DNA from: JBEVOS01 sp964564595
Lineage (GTDB): Bacteria; Pseudomonadota; Alphaproteobacteria; Caulobacterales; Aquidulcibacteraceae
DNA length: 8,902 nucleotides
Assembly: GCA_964564595.1 (NCBI GenBank)
Contig: CAZMCA010000140.1
Coordinates: forward strand, 1 to 8,902
Reading direction: 5' to 3'
Both the position numbers and the translations under genes were made by a program. Below the pieces are notes generated by a model. It saw only the letters and a program-made list of their open reading frames with translations, did not search any database and was not told where the DNA came from. This document shows, one piece after another, positions 1 to 6,582 of the stretch (its first letter is position 1; each line of letters begins with the position of its first letter).

Positions 1-700
1 CGTGTTCACGCGCCTGATCGAGCGCAACACCACGATCCCGACCAAGAAGAGCCAGGTGTTCTCGACCGCTGAAGACAATCAGCAGGCCGTTACGATCCGC
101 GTCTTCCAAGGCGAACGCGAAATGGCGGCGGACAACCGCGCGCTTGGGCAGTTCGACCTCATCGGCATCCCGCCCTCCCCGCGCGGTATGCCGCAGATCG
201 AAGTCACGTTCGATATCGACGCGAACGGCATCGTCTCCGTCGGCGCCAAAGATAAAGCGACCAACAAAGAACAATCGATGCGCATTCAGCCGTCGGGCGG
301 TCTTTCGGAAGACGACATCAAGCGCATGGTGAAGGACGCCGAAGAGCACGCGGGCGAAGACAAGTCGCGCCGTGAGCTCGCCGAAGCCAAGAACCAAGGC
401 GAAGCGCTGATCCACTCGACCGAGCGTCAGCTCGCCGAGCACGGCGAAAAGCTTGCTGCTGGCGATAAATCTGCGATCGAAAGCGCGATCACGACGCTTC
501 GCGAAGCGCTGGCGGGCGACAACCCGTCCGATATCGCCGCGAAGACGCAAACGCTCGTGCAAGCGTCGATGAAGATCGGCGAAGTGCTCTACGGCCAAGG
601 CGCGCAAGGCGGCGGTGACGCTGGCGGCGGCGCCGATCAAGACGGCGTCGTTGACGCCGAGTTTGAAGAAGTCGACGGCAACAACAAGAAAAGCGCGTAA
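1..700 (+). CDS. dnaK: Chaperone protein DnaK (Hsp70), C-terminal part, 5' truncated by window edge
   Basis: DnaK is the cytoplasmic Hsp70 that binds exposed hydrophobic peptides in an ATP-driven cycle with DnaJ and GrpE. The window enters the gene in mid-reading frame (full codons from base 2), so the first GTG is an internal Val codon, not a start. The visible 233 codons, stop included, begin in the substrate-binding beta domain (TRLIERNTTIPTKKSQ, then STAEDNQ, GQFDLIGIPPSPRGMPQIEV, FDIDANGIVSV). They continue through the helical lid (GGLSEDDIKRMVKDAEEHA) into a Gly/Asp-rich flexible tail, ending in the acidic Hsp70 signature VVDAEFEEVDG plus NNKKSA. The whole ATPase domain, roughly 400 residues, lies upstream of the window. 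The frame is intact and dnaJ follows, the classic dnaK-dnaJ order. Identification is secure. The heat-shock promoter would lie outside the window. Confidence 0.98.
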   Translation, partial: VFTRLIERNTTIPTKKSQVFSTAEDNQQAVTIRVFQGEREMAADNRALGQFDLIGIPPSPRGMPQIEVTFDIDANGIVSVGAKDKATNKEQSMRIQPSGGLSEDDIKRMVKDAEEHAGEDKSRRELAEAKNQGEALIHSTERQLAEHGEKLAAGDKSAIESAITTLREALAGDNPSDIAAKTQTLVQASMKIGEVLYGQGAQGGGDAGGGADQDGVVDAEFEEVDGNNKKSA

Positions 701-715
701 TTTCGACGATCGCCG

Positions 716-740
716 CCCGGATGGCCCTTAGCCATCCGGG
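716..740 (+). promoter_or_regulatory. Perfect stem-loop in the dnaK-dnaJ gap
   Basis: CCCGGATGGC (716-725) pairs perfectly with GCCATCCGGG (731-740) around the 5-base loop CCTTA. No T-run follows, so it does not look like a standard intrinsic terminator. It lies 15 bases after the dnaK stop and ends 33 bases before the likely dnaJ start. It could block 3' exonucleases and so raise dnaK transcript over dnaJ transcript, or act as a weak attenuator; both are inference. The motif GGATGGC recurs at 739-745, so its complement at 731-737 could pair with either copy, although the second pairing leaves almost no loop. Confidence 0.55.
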
Positions 741-773
741 ATGGCGGACGGGGGCGATGTCGGAAAAAATGGC

Positions 774-1934
774 ATGAGCGAGCGCGACTATTACGAAATC
801 CTCGGCGTTGCGAAGACCGCCGACGCAGCCGCGATCAAGTCCGCCTATCGCAAACTCGCGATGAAGCATCACCCGGATCAAAATCCGGGCTGCAAGGACA
901 GCGAAAACGCCTTCAAGGAAATGAGCGAGGCTTACGCCGTGCTCTCGGACCCCGAGAAGCGCGCCGCGTATGATCGCTACGGCCGCGCCGCGTTCAACGG
1001 CGGTGGCCCCGGCGCCGGTCCTGGCGCGCAAGGCTTCCAGGACTTCGCGGACATCTTCAACGAGATGTTCGGCGGCGACATGGGCGACATTTTCGGCGCC
1101 CGCGGCCGGCGCGGCGGTCCGCGCAACGGCCCCGAGCGCGGCGGCGATCTGCGCTTCGATATCGAAATCCGCCTCGAAGATGCGTTCCGCGGTTTGGAGC
1201 GCGAGATCGTCGTGCCGCGCGGCATGGCGTGCGAGCCATGCAACGGCCTTGGCTCCGAAGGCGGCGCGCCGCTCGAAATCTGCCGCACGTGCAACGGCCA
1301 AGGCCAAGTGCAAGGCGGCAACGGCATGTTCCGCGTCGTGCGCACCTGCCCCACGTGTCATGGGCGCGGCCAGCAGATCAAAACGCCCTGCAAATCCTGC
1401 GGCGGGCGCGGCCAAGTTCAAAAAGAGCGCACGCTCTCCGTGAAAATCCCCGCGGGCGTGGAAGACGGCACGCGCATCCGGCTCGCGGGCGAAGGCGATA
1501 GCGGCGCGCGCGGCGGCCCGCCCGGCGATCTCTACCTCTTCCTCTCCGTGCGCCCGCATTCGCTGTTCGAGCGCGATGGGCCCGATCTCTATTGCCGCGC
1601 GCCAGTGCCGATGGTGACGGCGGCGCTCGGCGGCGAAGTCGAAATCCCGACGATCGATGGCGATCGCGCGAAGATCCAGGTTCCCTCGGGCGCGCAAACC
1701 GGGCGCCGGTTCCGCCTAAAGGGCAAAGGCATGACGAGCTTGCGCGCGCGCGATCGCGGCGATCTCCATGTCGAAATCCTCGTCGAGACGCCTGTGAACC
1801 TGTCCGCGAAGCAACGAAAGCTGCTGGAAGAGTTCGCGCGCGAATGCGGCGAGGACGCCCACCCGCAGACGCAGGGCTTCTTCGATACCGTAAAGCGCTT
1901 CTTCGACGCTGCCGCAGACGGGCCCAGCCGGTAA
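774..1934 (+). CDS. dnaJ: Chaperone protein DnaJ (Hsp40, type I)
   Basis: DnaJ delivers unfolded clients to DnaK and stimulates its ATPase. The 386-residue product has the full type I layout. The J domain (about 1-70) starts MSERDYYEILG and carries HPD at residues 33-35. A Gly/Phe-rich linker follows (about 75-125, including GGGPGAGPGAQGF). Four CxxCxGxG zinc-binding repeats begin at Cys153, Cys170, Cys192 and Cys206. Two client-binding beta domains run to the end. Length is normal for the family. An in-frame ATG at 741 would add 11 residues (MADGGDVGKNG) not expected in DnaJ and would start right against the upstream hairpin, so I chose 774. The ribosome-binding site there is poor (GGA at 762-764, then A-rich). 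The gene lies 73 bases after dnaK on the same strand and is probably co-expressed with it. Confidence 0.98.
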   Translation: MSERDYYEILGVAKTADAAAIKSAYRKLAMKHHPDQNPGCKDSENAFKEMSEAYAVLSDPEKRAAYDRYGRAAFNGGGPGAGPGAQGFQDFADIFNEMFGGDMGDIFGARGRRGGPRNGPERGGDLRFDIEIRLEDAFRGLEREIVVPRGMACEPCNGLGSEGGAPLEICRTCNGQGQVQGGNGMFRVVRTCPTCHGRGQQIKTPCKSCGGRGQVQKERTLSVKIPAGVEDGTRIRLAGEGDSGARGGPPGDLYLFLSVRPHSLFERDGPDLYCRAPVPMVTAALGGEVEIPTIDGDRAKIQVPSGAQTGRRFRLKGKGMTSLRARDRGDLHVEILVETPVNLSAKQRKLLEEFARECGEDAHPQTQGFFDTVKRFFDAAADGPSR

Positions 1935-1991
1935 CGCCCCGACCGCGCCTTACAAGCGCGCGCGATTGACCTCCCCTTCTCCACAGCCGAA

Positions 1992-2017
1992 ATTCCGCCC
2001 CGCGAGATGGGCGGAAT
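1992..2017 (+). repeat. Perfect 9-bp inverted repeat enclosing the DUF2339 start codon
   Basis: ATTCCGCCC (1992-2000) and GGGCGGAAT (2009-2017) are perfect reverse complements separated by 8 bases (CGCGAGAT). The ATG at 2007-2009 has its first two bases in the loop and its G at the base of the right arm. In mRNA this would fold the initiation region into a hairpin; in DNA it has the dyad form of a repressor site. The layout (9 + 8 + 9) recalls the CIRCE element of heat-shock operons (9 + 9 + 9), but the arm sequences do not match CIRCE. The repeat is a direct observation; any regulatory role is inference. Confidence 0.5.
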
Positions 2018-4598
2018 ACTTCTCTTTGCCGCGGCGCTTGCCGCGTTCGGAATCGGCGCAGGCAGCGTGCTGCTCTACGTCGCCTACCGGCGCACGGACC
2101 GGCACGCCGCAGCGCTGATCAACGCGCATGCCCGCATCGCGCATCTCGAGCGCCAGCTCGCCGCGCTGACCTTCGGCGAAGCGTTGCCCGCCCTCCCCGC
2201 ACAACAAGCCGCGCCTACGCGCGTTGAAGCGGAAACAGCGCCCGCCATTGCGCAAGCCGCGCCGCAGGCTGAGCGAGAGAGCGTCGCGGCCGCCGCAATC
2301 GAGACCGCGCCGCCAACGCCAGCCGCTGAAACTGCCGCAGAACAGATCGTCGTGCCGATTGGCCCGCATGTGCCGCGCCCGCCGCCGCCGCTCGCGCCGC
2401 ATTTTCCGCCGCGCGTCGCAACCGCGGCCGCAGAGCCAGCGTCGGCAGCCACAGAAGAACCACGCGCGCCGCTGCGGCTCGATGCGTTTGTCGCGGTCGC
2501 GGCGCTCGTTTCCGCCGCTTCGCTTTTGAGCGTGCGGCTTGGTCTTGCGCCGCCGCTTGTCGGCGTTGCGCTCGCCGCGCTCGCGGGCGCTGGGCTGCTG
2601 CTGCTCGCCGAGCATCGCCGCCACACTGGCGCTTACGCCGATTGGATCGCGCTGTTTGGGCTTTCGGCCATCGCGCTCGCCATCGGTGTTGGGCGCACCA
2701 GCGAAACCGCCGCGCCTGCGCTTGCTTACATGCTCGGCGCCGGCGCGCTTGGGCTCTGCGCGATCCTGCTTTCGGTCTGGTACGGCCGCATGCTGCTCAC
2801 GTTCGGGCTGCTGATTGGCGCTGCTGCGCCCGCGCTCGCGCTGAACGCGCCCGACTCGTCGATCGGGCTTGCCGTCGCCTTCGCCGTTGCGCTCGCAGCC
2901 GTTGTGCGCGCGCGCGCCACGCAGGAGCCGCTCTGGGCTTGGCTTGCGTTTGCCAGCGTACTTGGTTGGACTGCGCTCGCGGCCGCGCGCGGCGGCGACG
3001 TTGTGACCCTCGCCAGCGCTGCAGCCGCCAGTTCGGCGCTGTTCGTGCTCGCCATCGCTTACACTTGGAGCGAAGCGAACACCGTGCTGACCCCGGTTTG
3101 GCAGCGCGAGAGCGTGTTCGCGTCACATGCAACGATGGCGGGTGCGCTCGCGGCGCTTCTTACACTCGTGCTTACAAGCGGCGCGCTCGCGGCTATCGGC
3201 GCGATTGGCTTGCTGATCACCGCCCTCGCCATCGGCTGCGCCGCCATCGCGCGCCCGGGCTTTACGCCCGCCGCCCTCTTCGTCGCCGCCGCGAGTGCAT
3301 GCGCCATCGCGTTCTGGCCGACATCGGACGCGTTCGATTGGCGCGCCACGGGCGCAGCCGCGCTCGCGATCGGCGCCATCTTCTTGTTCTGCGGCGCGGC
3401 GATCGCAATGCGCGGCGTCTGGCTCGGCGCAGCCCTCGCCGCGCTGGCGCCGGTTGCGCTTCTCGTCGCTGCGCAAGCGCGCATGGCGGGCGAACTTGCG
3501 CCAACGCTCTGGACGCTCGCGGCTGGCGCCTTCGCGCTGGTGTGCGGCGCGCTCTATACCTCTGCGCGCAGCCTCAACGCGCACACCGGCTCCTTCGCTG
3601 CAACGGGCGCGGCGCTCGCGCTCGTCTGCGCGCTTGGGTTTCTCGCGCCGGCCCCGTGGCCGCCTGCGTTTGTCGCGTTCGCACTGCCCGCGCTCGCGGC
3701 GCTCAACTCACGCTGGCCCGAAGCGGGCGTGCGAGCCGCGAGCGTGCTGCTTGCCGCGTTCCTTGCGCTGCAGCTCGCAACGCTCAGCCTTTCGGACGCA
3801 TCCGCCGCCGCGCGCGCCGTAGTCTACATCACCGCCGCCGCGAGCGCGTACGCCGCTTCGCGTATTTACGCCGCCGATCAGCCGCGCTCACTCAGCGGCG
3901 AACTGATCTTCGCCTGCGCCCTGCTCGCACTCGTGGCTGCGCTCTCGGGCGAAGGGCGCCGCGCCTTTGCGATTGCGCCGGCTCACCAGCACTTGTTCGA
4001 AGCTGGCTACCAAACCTGCCTCTGGATCGGCTTTGCGCTGGTGCTCGCCCATCGCCTGGGCCCCGCGCCGCGCTGGCCCCTGCGCGTGTTTGAGGGCGGC
4101 GTGTTCGCCGCCTCAGCCGCCGTCGCGATTGTCACGGGCGCGCTGCTCCTGAACCCCTGGTGGGGCGCACAGCCCGCTGCAGGGACAGGCTTGCCCGGCT
4201 TCAACGCGTTGCTTGCAGCCTATCTCGCGCCCGCGATGCTGTTCGCGGGATACGCCCTCCTCCGCGCGCGGCAAAACTGGACGATCCGCGCCGCAATCGC
4301 GGCGGCGCTCTCCGCCGCGTTGACGCTCATGAACGCCGTGCTCGAGATCCGCCGCGCCTTCCACGGCCCTGACATGGCGGGCGCGATCGTCACGCAGAAC
4401 GAGGCCCTCGCCTACGCCATCGCGGGCGTAGCGCTCCTCGTCGCGATCGGCGGGGCCGTCTTTATCTATCGCCGCGCCGCCTTGCCTCCGGCGCCGACGC
4501 CCGCCAAGACCGTCCGGCAGGCCGCACCCGCGGCCAGCAGAGCCGCGGCGAGCCGGGCGCCGCAGCAAGCCGTGCCAAAGTCCGCGCCCGTCAGCTGA
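2007..4598 (+). CDS. Large polytopic membrane protein, DUF2339-like
   Basis: The 863-residue, extremely Ala-rich product has no known biochemical function. One N-terminal membrane helix (about 4-26) is followed by a short helical segment likely to form a coiled coil (31-56, AHLERQLAALTF). Next comes an Ala/Pro-rich linker (about 60-155, with PRPPPPLAPHFPPR), then about 20 or more hydrophobic segments from about 158 to 820, and a low-complexity Ala/Pro/Arg tail (826-863). I assign it to DUF2339 from this layout and from two conserved-looking stretches: RMLLTFGLLIGAAAPAL (261-277), and the C-terminal pair NPWWG (716-720) and LEIRRAFHG (779-787), which match the family's E-x-R-x-x-F-x-G element as I remember it. 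The first membrane block is divergent from typical members. The only reasonable start is ATG 2007, with no clear Shine-Dalgarno sequence and inside an inverted repeat. It is followed 7 bases later by dapB. No enzyme motif is visible; a role in the envelope is inference. Confidence 0.85.
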   Translation: MGGILLFAAALAAFGIGAGSVLLYVAYRRTDRHAAALINAHARIAHLERQLAALTFGEALPALPAQQAAPTRVEAETAPAIAQAAPQAERESVAAAAIETAPPTPAAETAAEQIVVPIGPHVPRPPPPLAPHFPPRVATAAAEPASAATEEPRAPLRLDAFVAVAALVSAASLLSVRLGLAPPLVGVALAALAGAGLLLLAEHRRHTGAYADWIALFGLSAIALAIGVGRTSETAAPALAYMLGAGALGLCAILLSVWYGRMLLTFGLLIGAAAPALALNAPDSSIGLAVAFAVALAAVVRARATQEPLWAWLAFASVLGWTALAAARGGDVVTLASAAAASSALFVLAIAYTWSEANTVLTPVWQRESVFASHATMAGALAALLTLVLTSGALAAIGAIGLLITALAIGCAAIARPGFTPAALFVAAASACAIAFWPTSDAFDWRATGAAALAIGAIFLFCGAAIAMRGVWLGAALAALAPVALLVAAQARMAGELAPTLWTLAAGAFALVCGALYTSARSLNAHTGSFAATGAALALVCALGFLAPAPWPPAFVAFALPALAALNSRWPEAGVRAASVLLAAFLALQLATLSLSDASAAARAVVYITAAASAYAASRIYAADQPRSLSGELIFACALLALVAALSGEGRRAFAIAPAHQHLFEAGYQTCLWIGFALVLAHRLGPAPRWPLRVFEGGVFAASAAVAIVTGALLLNPWWGAQPAAGTGLPGFNALLAAYLAPAMLFAGYALLRARQNWTIRAAIAAALSAALTLMNAVLEIRRAFHGPDMAGAIVTQNEALAYAIAGVALLVAIGGAVFIYRRAALPPAPTPAKTVRQAAPAASRAAASRAPQQAVPKSAPVS

Positions 4599-4605
4599 CA
4601 CGACC

Positions 4606-5385
4606 ATGACAACGCACATCGCGATCGCCGGCGCTGCGGGCCGCATGGGCCAAGCGCTCCTCACCGCCGCACGGAACGCGCCCGACCTCAAGATCACGGG
4701 CGCAACCGAACGGCTGCACTCGCCTGCGCTCGGTACGAAGTTCGGCGACGCCACGATCAACGTCGATGTCGCGAGCGCGACCAATGATGCAGACGTCTGG
4801 ATCGACTTCACGACGCCCGCCGCCACGCTCGCTGCTCTCGACGTGCTCAGCACCAAGACGCGCGCCGCGATCATCGGCACAACCGGACTTACGCCGGACG
4901 AAGAAGCCAAGATCACGAAAGCCGCCGAACGTCTCGCCATCGTGCGCTCCGGCAATTTCAGTCTCGGCGTGAACCTGCTCGCTGGCCTCGTGCGGCAAGC
5001 CGCGCAACGCCTCGGTCCCGATTGGGACATTGAGATTCTCGAAGAGCATCACCGCCGCAAGGTCGATGCGCCATCGGGCACCGCCCTCCTCCTTGCTGAC
5101 GCCGCGGCGGCGGGCCGCAACCTCAACCGCGCAGACGCCACGCTCGCGCCGCGCGATGGCGTCACCGGCCCGCGCCCCGAAGGCGGCATTGGTTTCGCCG
5201 TGCGGCGCGGCGGCGGCATCGTCGGCGTGCATGAAGTGATGTTCGCGTCCGAGCGCGAAATGCTTCGGCTCTCACACGAGGCAATGGACCGCGCGGTGTT
5301 CGCCGATGGCGCGCTCGCCGCCGCGCGCTGGGCCGCAACGCAAAAGCCCGGCCTCTACACGATGTCGGACGTGCTCGGCCTATGA
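4606..5385 (+). CDS. dapB: 4-hydroxy-tetrahydrodipicolinate reductase (DapB)
   Basis: DapB reduces 4-hydroxy-tetrahydrodipicolinate with NAD(P)H to tetrahydrodipicolinate, the step towards meso-diaminopimelate and lysine, in the cytoplasm. The 259-residue product shows the N-terminal Rossmann motif GAAGRMG (residues 9-15, GxxGxxG), DFTTP around residue 67, IGTTGL, and SGNFSLGVN. The catalytic signature is EEHHRRKVDAPSGTA, with the His pair at 148-149 and Lys152 at the spacing seen in the E. coli enzyme (HHRHK). GGIVGVHEVMF lies near the C-terminus. Length is slightly short of the E. coli protein (273) but normal. ATG 4606 follows the membrane-protein stop by 7 bases, with no good Shine-Dalgarno sequence, so translational coupling is plausible. 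The 3' end overlaps the opposite-strand DUF2244 gene by 31 bases. Identification is secure. Confidence 0.98.
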   Translation: MTTHIAIAGAAGRMGQALLTAARNAPDLKITGATERLHSPALGTKFGDATINVDVASATNDADVWIDFTTPAATLAALDVLSTKTRAAIIGTTGLTPDEEAKITKAAERLAIVRSGNFSLGVNLLAGLVRQAAQRLGPDWDIEILEEHHRRKVDAPSGTALLLADAAAAGRNLNRADATLAPRDGVTGPRPEGGIGFAVRRGGGIVGVHEVMFASEREMLRLSHEAMDRAVFADGALAAARWAATQKPGLYTMSDVLGL

Positions 5386-5870
5386 TCGCCGCGCCGCGCG
5401 CGCCGCAGCGCGGCATCGAGCGCCCGCGCAAACGCCCCCTGCTCCGCCGGCGAGAGGAAAGCGCCCACGCGCATCGCCCCGCCGCCCGACGCGATGCGTA
5501 CGCCGCGCGCATCACGGCTCACCTGCGCCCAGAGCGGGCTAACGACGAAGTGATCGGAGCGCTTGCGGCTCTCGCGCGCCAAATGAATGTGCTCAGCGCC
5601 GACCTGCACACGCTCGGCATGCTCGGCCGCGCGGTAATTGGCGCGAAACGCAAGCCAGAGCAGCAACACGTCGAGCCCCAGAAACCCGACCACCGGATAC
5701 GCGCCTTGCGCGATGAAATACGCGGCAAGCGCAACATTTGCGCCTGCAAACAACGTGATGACGATCCTGAACGCGGGGAACGAAAGCGAACGATGCGGCG
5801 TCAGCACCGCGTCCATCAGGAGCGGGCCCTGCGGTGGCGCGGTTGCGATGCGCTGCCAGCGTGGCGTCAT
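5355..5870 (-). CDS. DUF2244 family integral membrane protein
   Basis: The 171-residue product matches the DUF2244 family, which has no established function. The family hallmark MDAVLTPHRSLS is at residues 19-30. Two hydrophobic helices follow (about 36-54 and 58-75), the second containing GFLGLDVLLLWLAFRANYR. A cytoplasm-type beta-rich segment (about 85-130, with SPLWAQV) and the conserved C-terminal GAFLSPAEQGAFARAL (136-151) complete the domain. I chose the ATG at 5870 because family members usually have residues before the DAVLTPHRSL motif; the Met at 5816 would start exactly at that motif and leave a 52-base gap to nth. Neither start has a clear Shine-Dalgarno sequence. The chosen start codon overlaps the nth start codon on the other strand, and the 3' end runs 31 bases into dapB. 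The family call is strong, the start less so. Confidence 0.9.
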   Translation of the reverse strand: MTPRWQRIATAPPQGPLLMDAVLTPHRSLSFPAFRIVITLFAGANVALAAYFIAQGAYPVVGFLGLDVLLLWLAFRANYRAAEHAERVQVGAEHIHLARESRKRSDHFVVSPLWAQVSRDARGVRIASGGGAMRVGAFLSPAEQGAFARALDAALRRARRGDHRPSTSDIV

Positions 5871-6582
5871 GCCCGCTAAAGCAACTGCGAAACGCGGCGC
5901 CGTCAAGGCGCTTGCGAAGTCCGCACCGCCCAAACCGGGCCGCAAGCTCACGCGCGCCGAAGCCGCCGAGCTCTACGCCGCGCTCGCGCAAGATCGCCCC
6001 GATCCGCGCACGGAGCTCGATTACGTCAATCCGTTCACGCTGCTCGTCGCCGTTGTGCTCTCCGCGCAAGCGACGGACAAGGGCGTCAACCGCGCGACCA
6101 AGACGCTCTTCCACATCGCGCGCACGCCGCAGCAGATGGCGGCGCTTGGCGAAGCCGAAGTCGCCGAGCACATCAAGACGATCGGCCTCTGGCGCAACAA
6201 AGCCAAGAACGTCATCGCGCTCTCTGAAGCGCTGATAGAACAGCACGGCGGCAAAGTCCCGCACGACCGCGCCGCGCTCGAAGCGCTACCGGGCGTTGGG
6301 CGCAAAACAGCGAACGTCGTGCTCTCAGAAGCGTTCGGCGAAGCGACGCTCGCAGTGGACACGCATGTCTTCCGTGTCGCGAACCGCACGGGCCTCGCGC
6401 GCGGAACGACGCCGGATGCAGTCGAAGCGCAGCTCATGAAAATCACGCCGGAGGAATATCTCCGCGGCGCGCATCACTGGCTGATCCTACACGGGCGCTA
6501 CGTCTGCCTCGCGCGCCGGCCCGATTGTCCGCGCTGCGCCGTCAAACACATCTGTACGTTTCGCGCGAAGACGCCGGCCTAG
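5869..6582 (+). CDS. nth: Endonuclease III (DNA glycosylase/AP lyase)
   Basis: Endonuclease III excises oxidised pyrimidines and nicks the resulting abasic site by beta-elimination in base-excision repair. The 237-residue product has the helix-hairpin-helix LPGVGRKTANVV with catalytic Lys146, and the catalytic Asp164 in VDTHVFRV; the 18-residue spacing equals Lys120-Asp138 of E. coli. The [4Fe-4S] loop is Cys213, Cys220, Cys223 and Cys229 (C-x6-C-x2-C-x5-C). The protein is about 26 residues longer than the E. coli enzyme, and the excess is a basic Ala/Lys/Pro-rich N-terminal tail (AKATAKRGAVKALAKS). No later in-frame ATG precedes the domain, so ATG 5869 is preferred; ATG 5848 would deepen the overlap with DUF2244. 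The start codon overlaps the DUF2244 start and the stop codon overlaps that of the lipoprotein gene. Confidence 0.97.
   Translation: MPAKATAKRGAVKALAKSAPPKPGRKLTRAEAAELYAALAQDRPDPRTELDYVNPFTLLVAVVLSAQATDKGVNRATKTLFHIARTPQQMAALGEAEVAEHIKTIGLWRNKAKNVIALSEALIEQHGGKVPHDRAALEALPGVGRKTANVVLSEAFGEATLAVDTHVFRVANRTGLARGTTPDAVEAQLMKITPEEYLRGAHHWLILHGRYVCLARRPDCPRCAVKHICTFRAKTPA

Noticed and set aside
741..773. Upstream ATG as the dnaJ start
   Set aside because: It would add 11 residues not typical of DnaJ and abut the hairpin. MSERDYYEILG at 774 is the standard family N-terminus.
489..1697. 402-codon open frame antisense to dnaK/dnaJ
   Set aside because: Its product is Ala/Arg-rich with no recognisable motifs and lies opposite well-supported dnaJ. 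High GC at third codon positions routinely opens such frames.
1944..1960. Possible dnaJ terminator CGCGC...GCGCG
   Set aside because: The stem is only 5 bp, there is no T-run, and the next gene follows closely on the same strand.
1992..2017. CIRCE (HrcA operator) after dnaJ
   Set aside because: The dyad layout is similar, but the arms are ATTCCGCCC/GGGCGGAAT with an 8-base spacer rather than TTAGCACTC/GAGTGCTAA with 9.
2642..4093. 483-codon open frame inside the DUF2339 gene in another frame
   Set aside because: The Arg/Ala-rich, low-complexity translation is typical of an out-of-frame shadow of Ala/Leu-coding GC-rich DNA. The frame 2007-4598 gives coherent membrane helices and family motifs.
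5382..5879. Plus-strand 165-codon frame beginning at ATGA overlapping the dapB stop, which looks like a coupled downstream gene
   Set aside because: The translation is Arg-rich and featureless, while the opposite strand encodes a convincing DUF2244 protein over the same bases.
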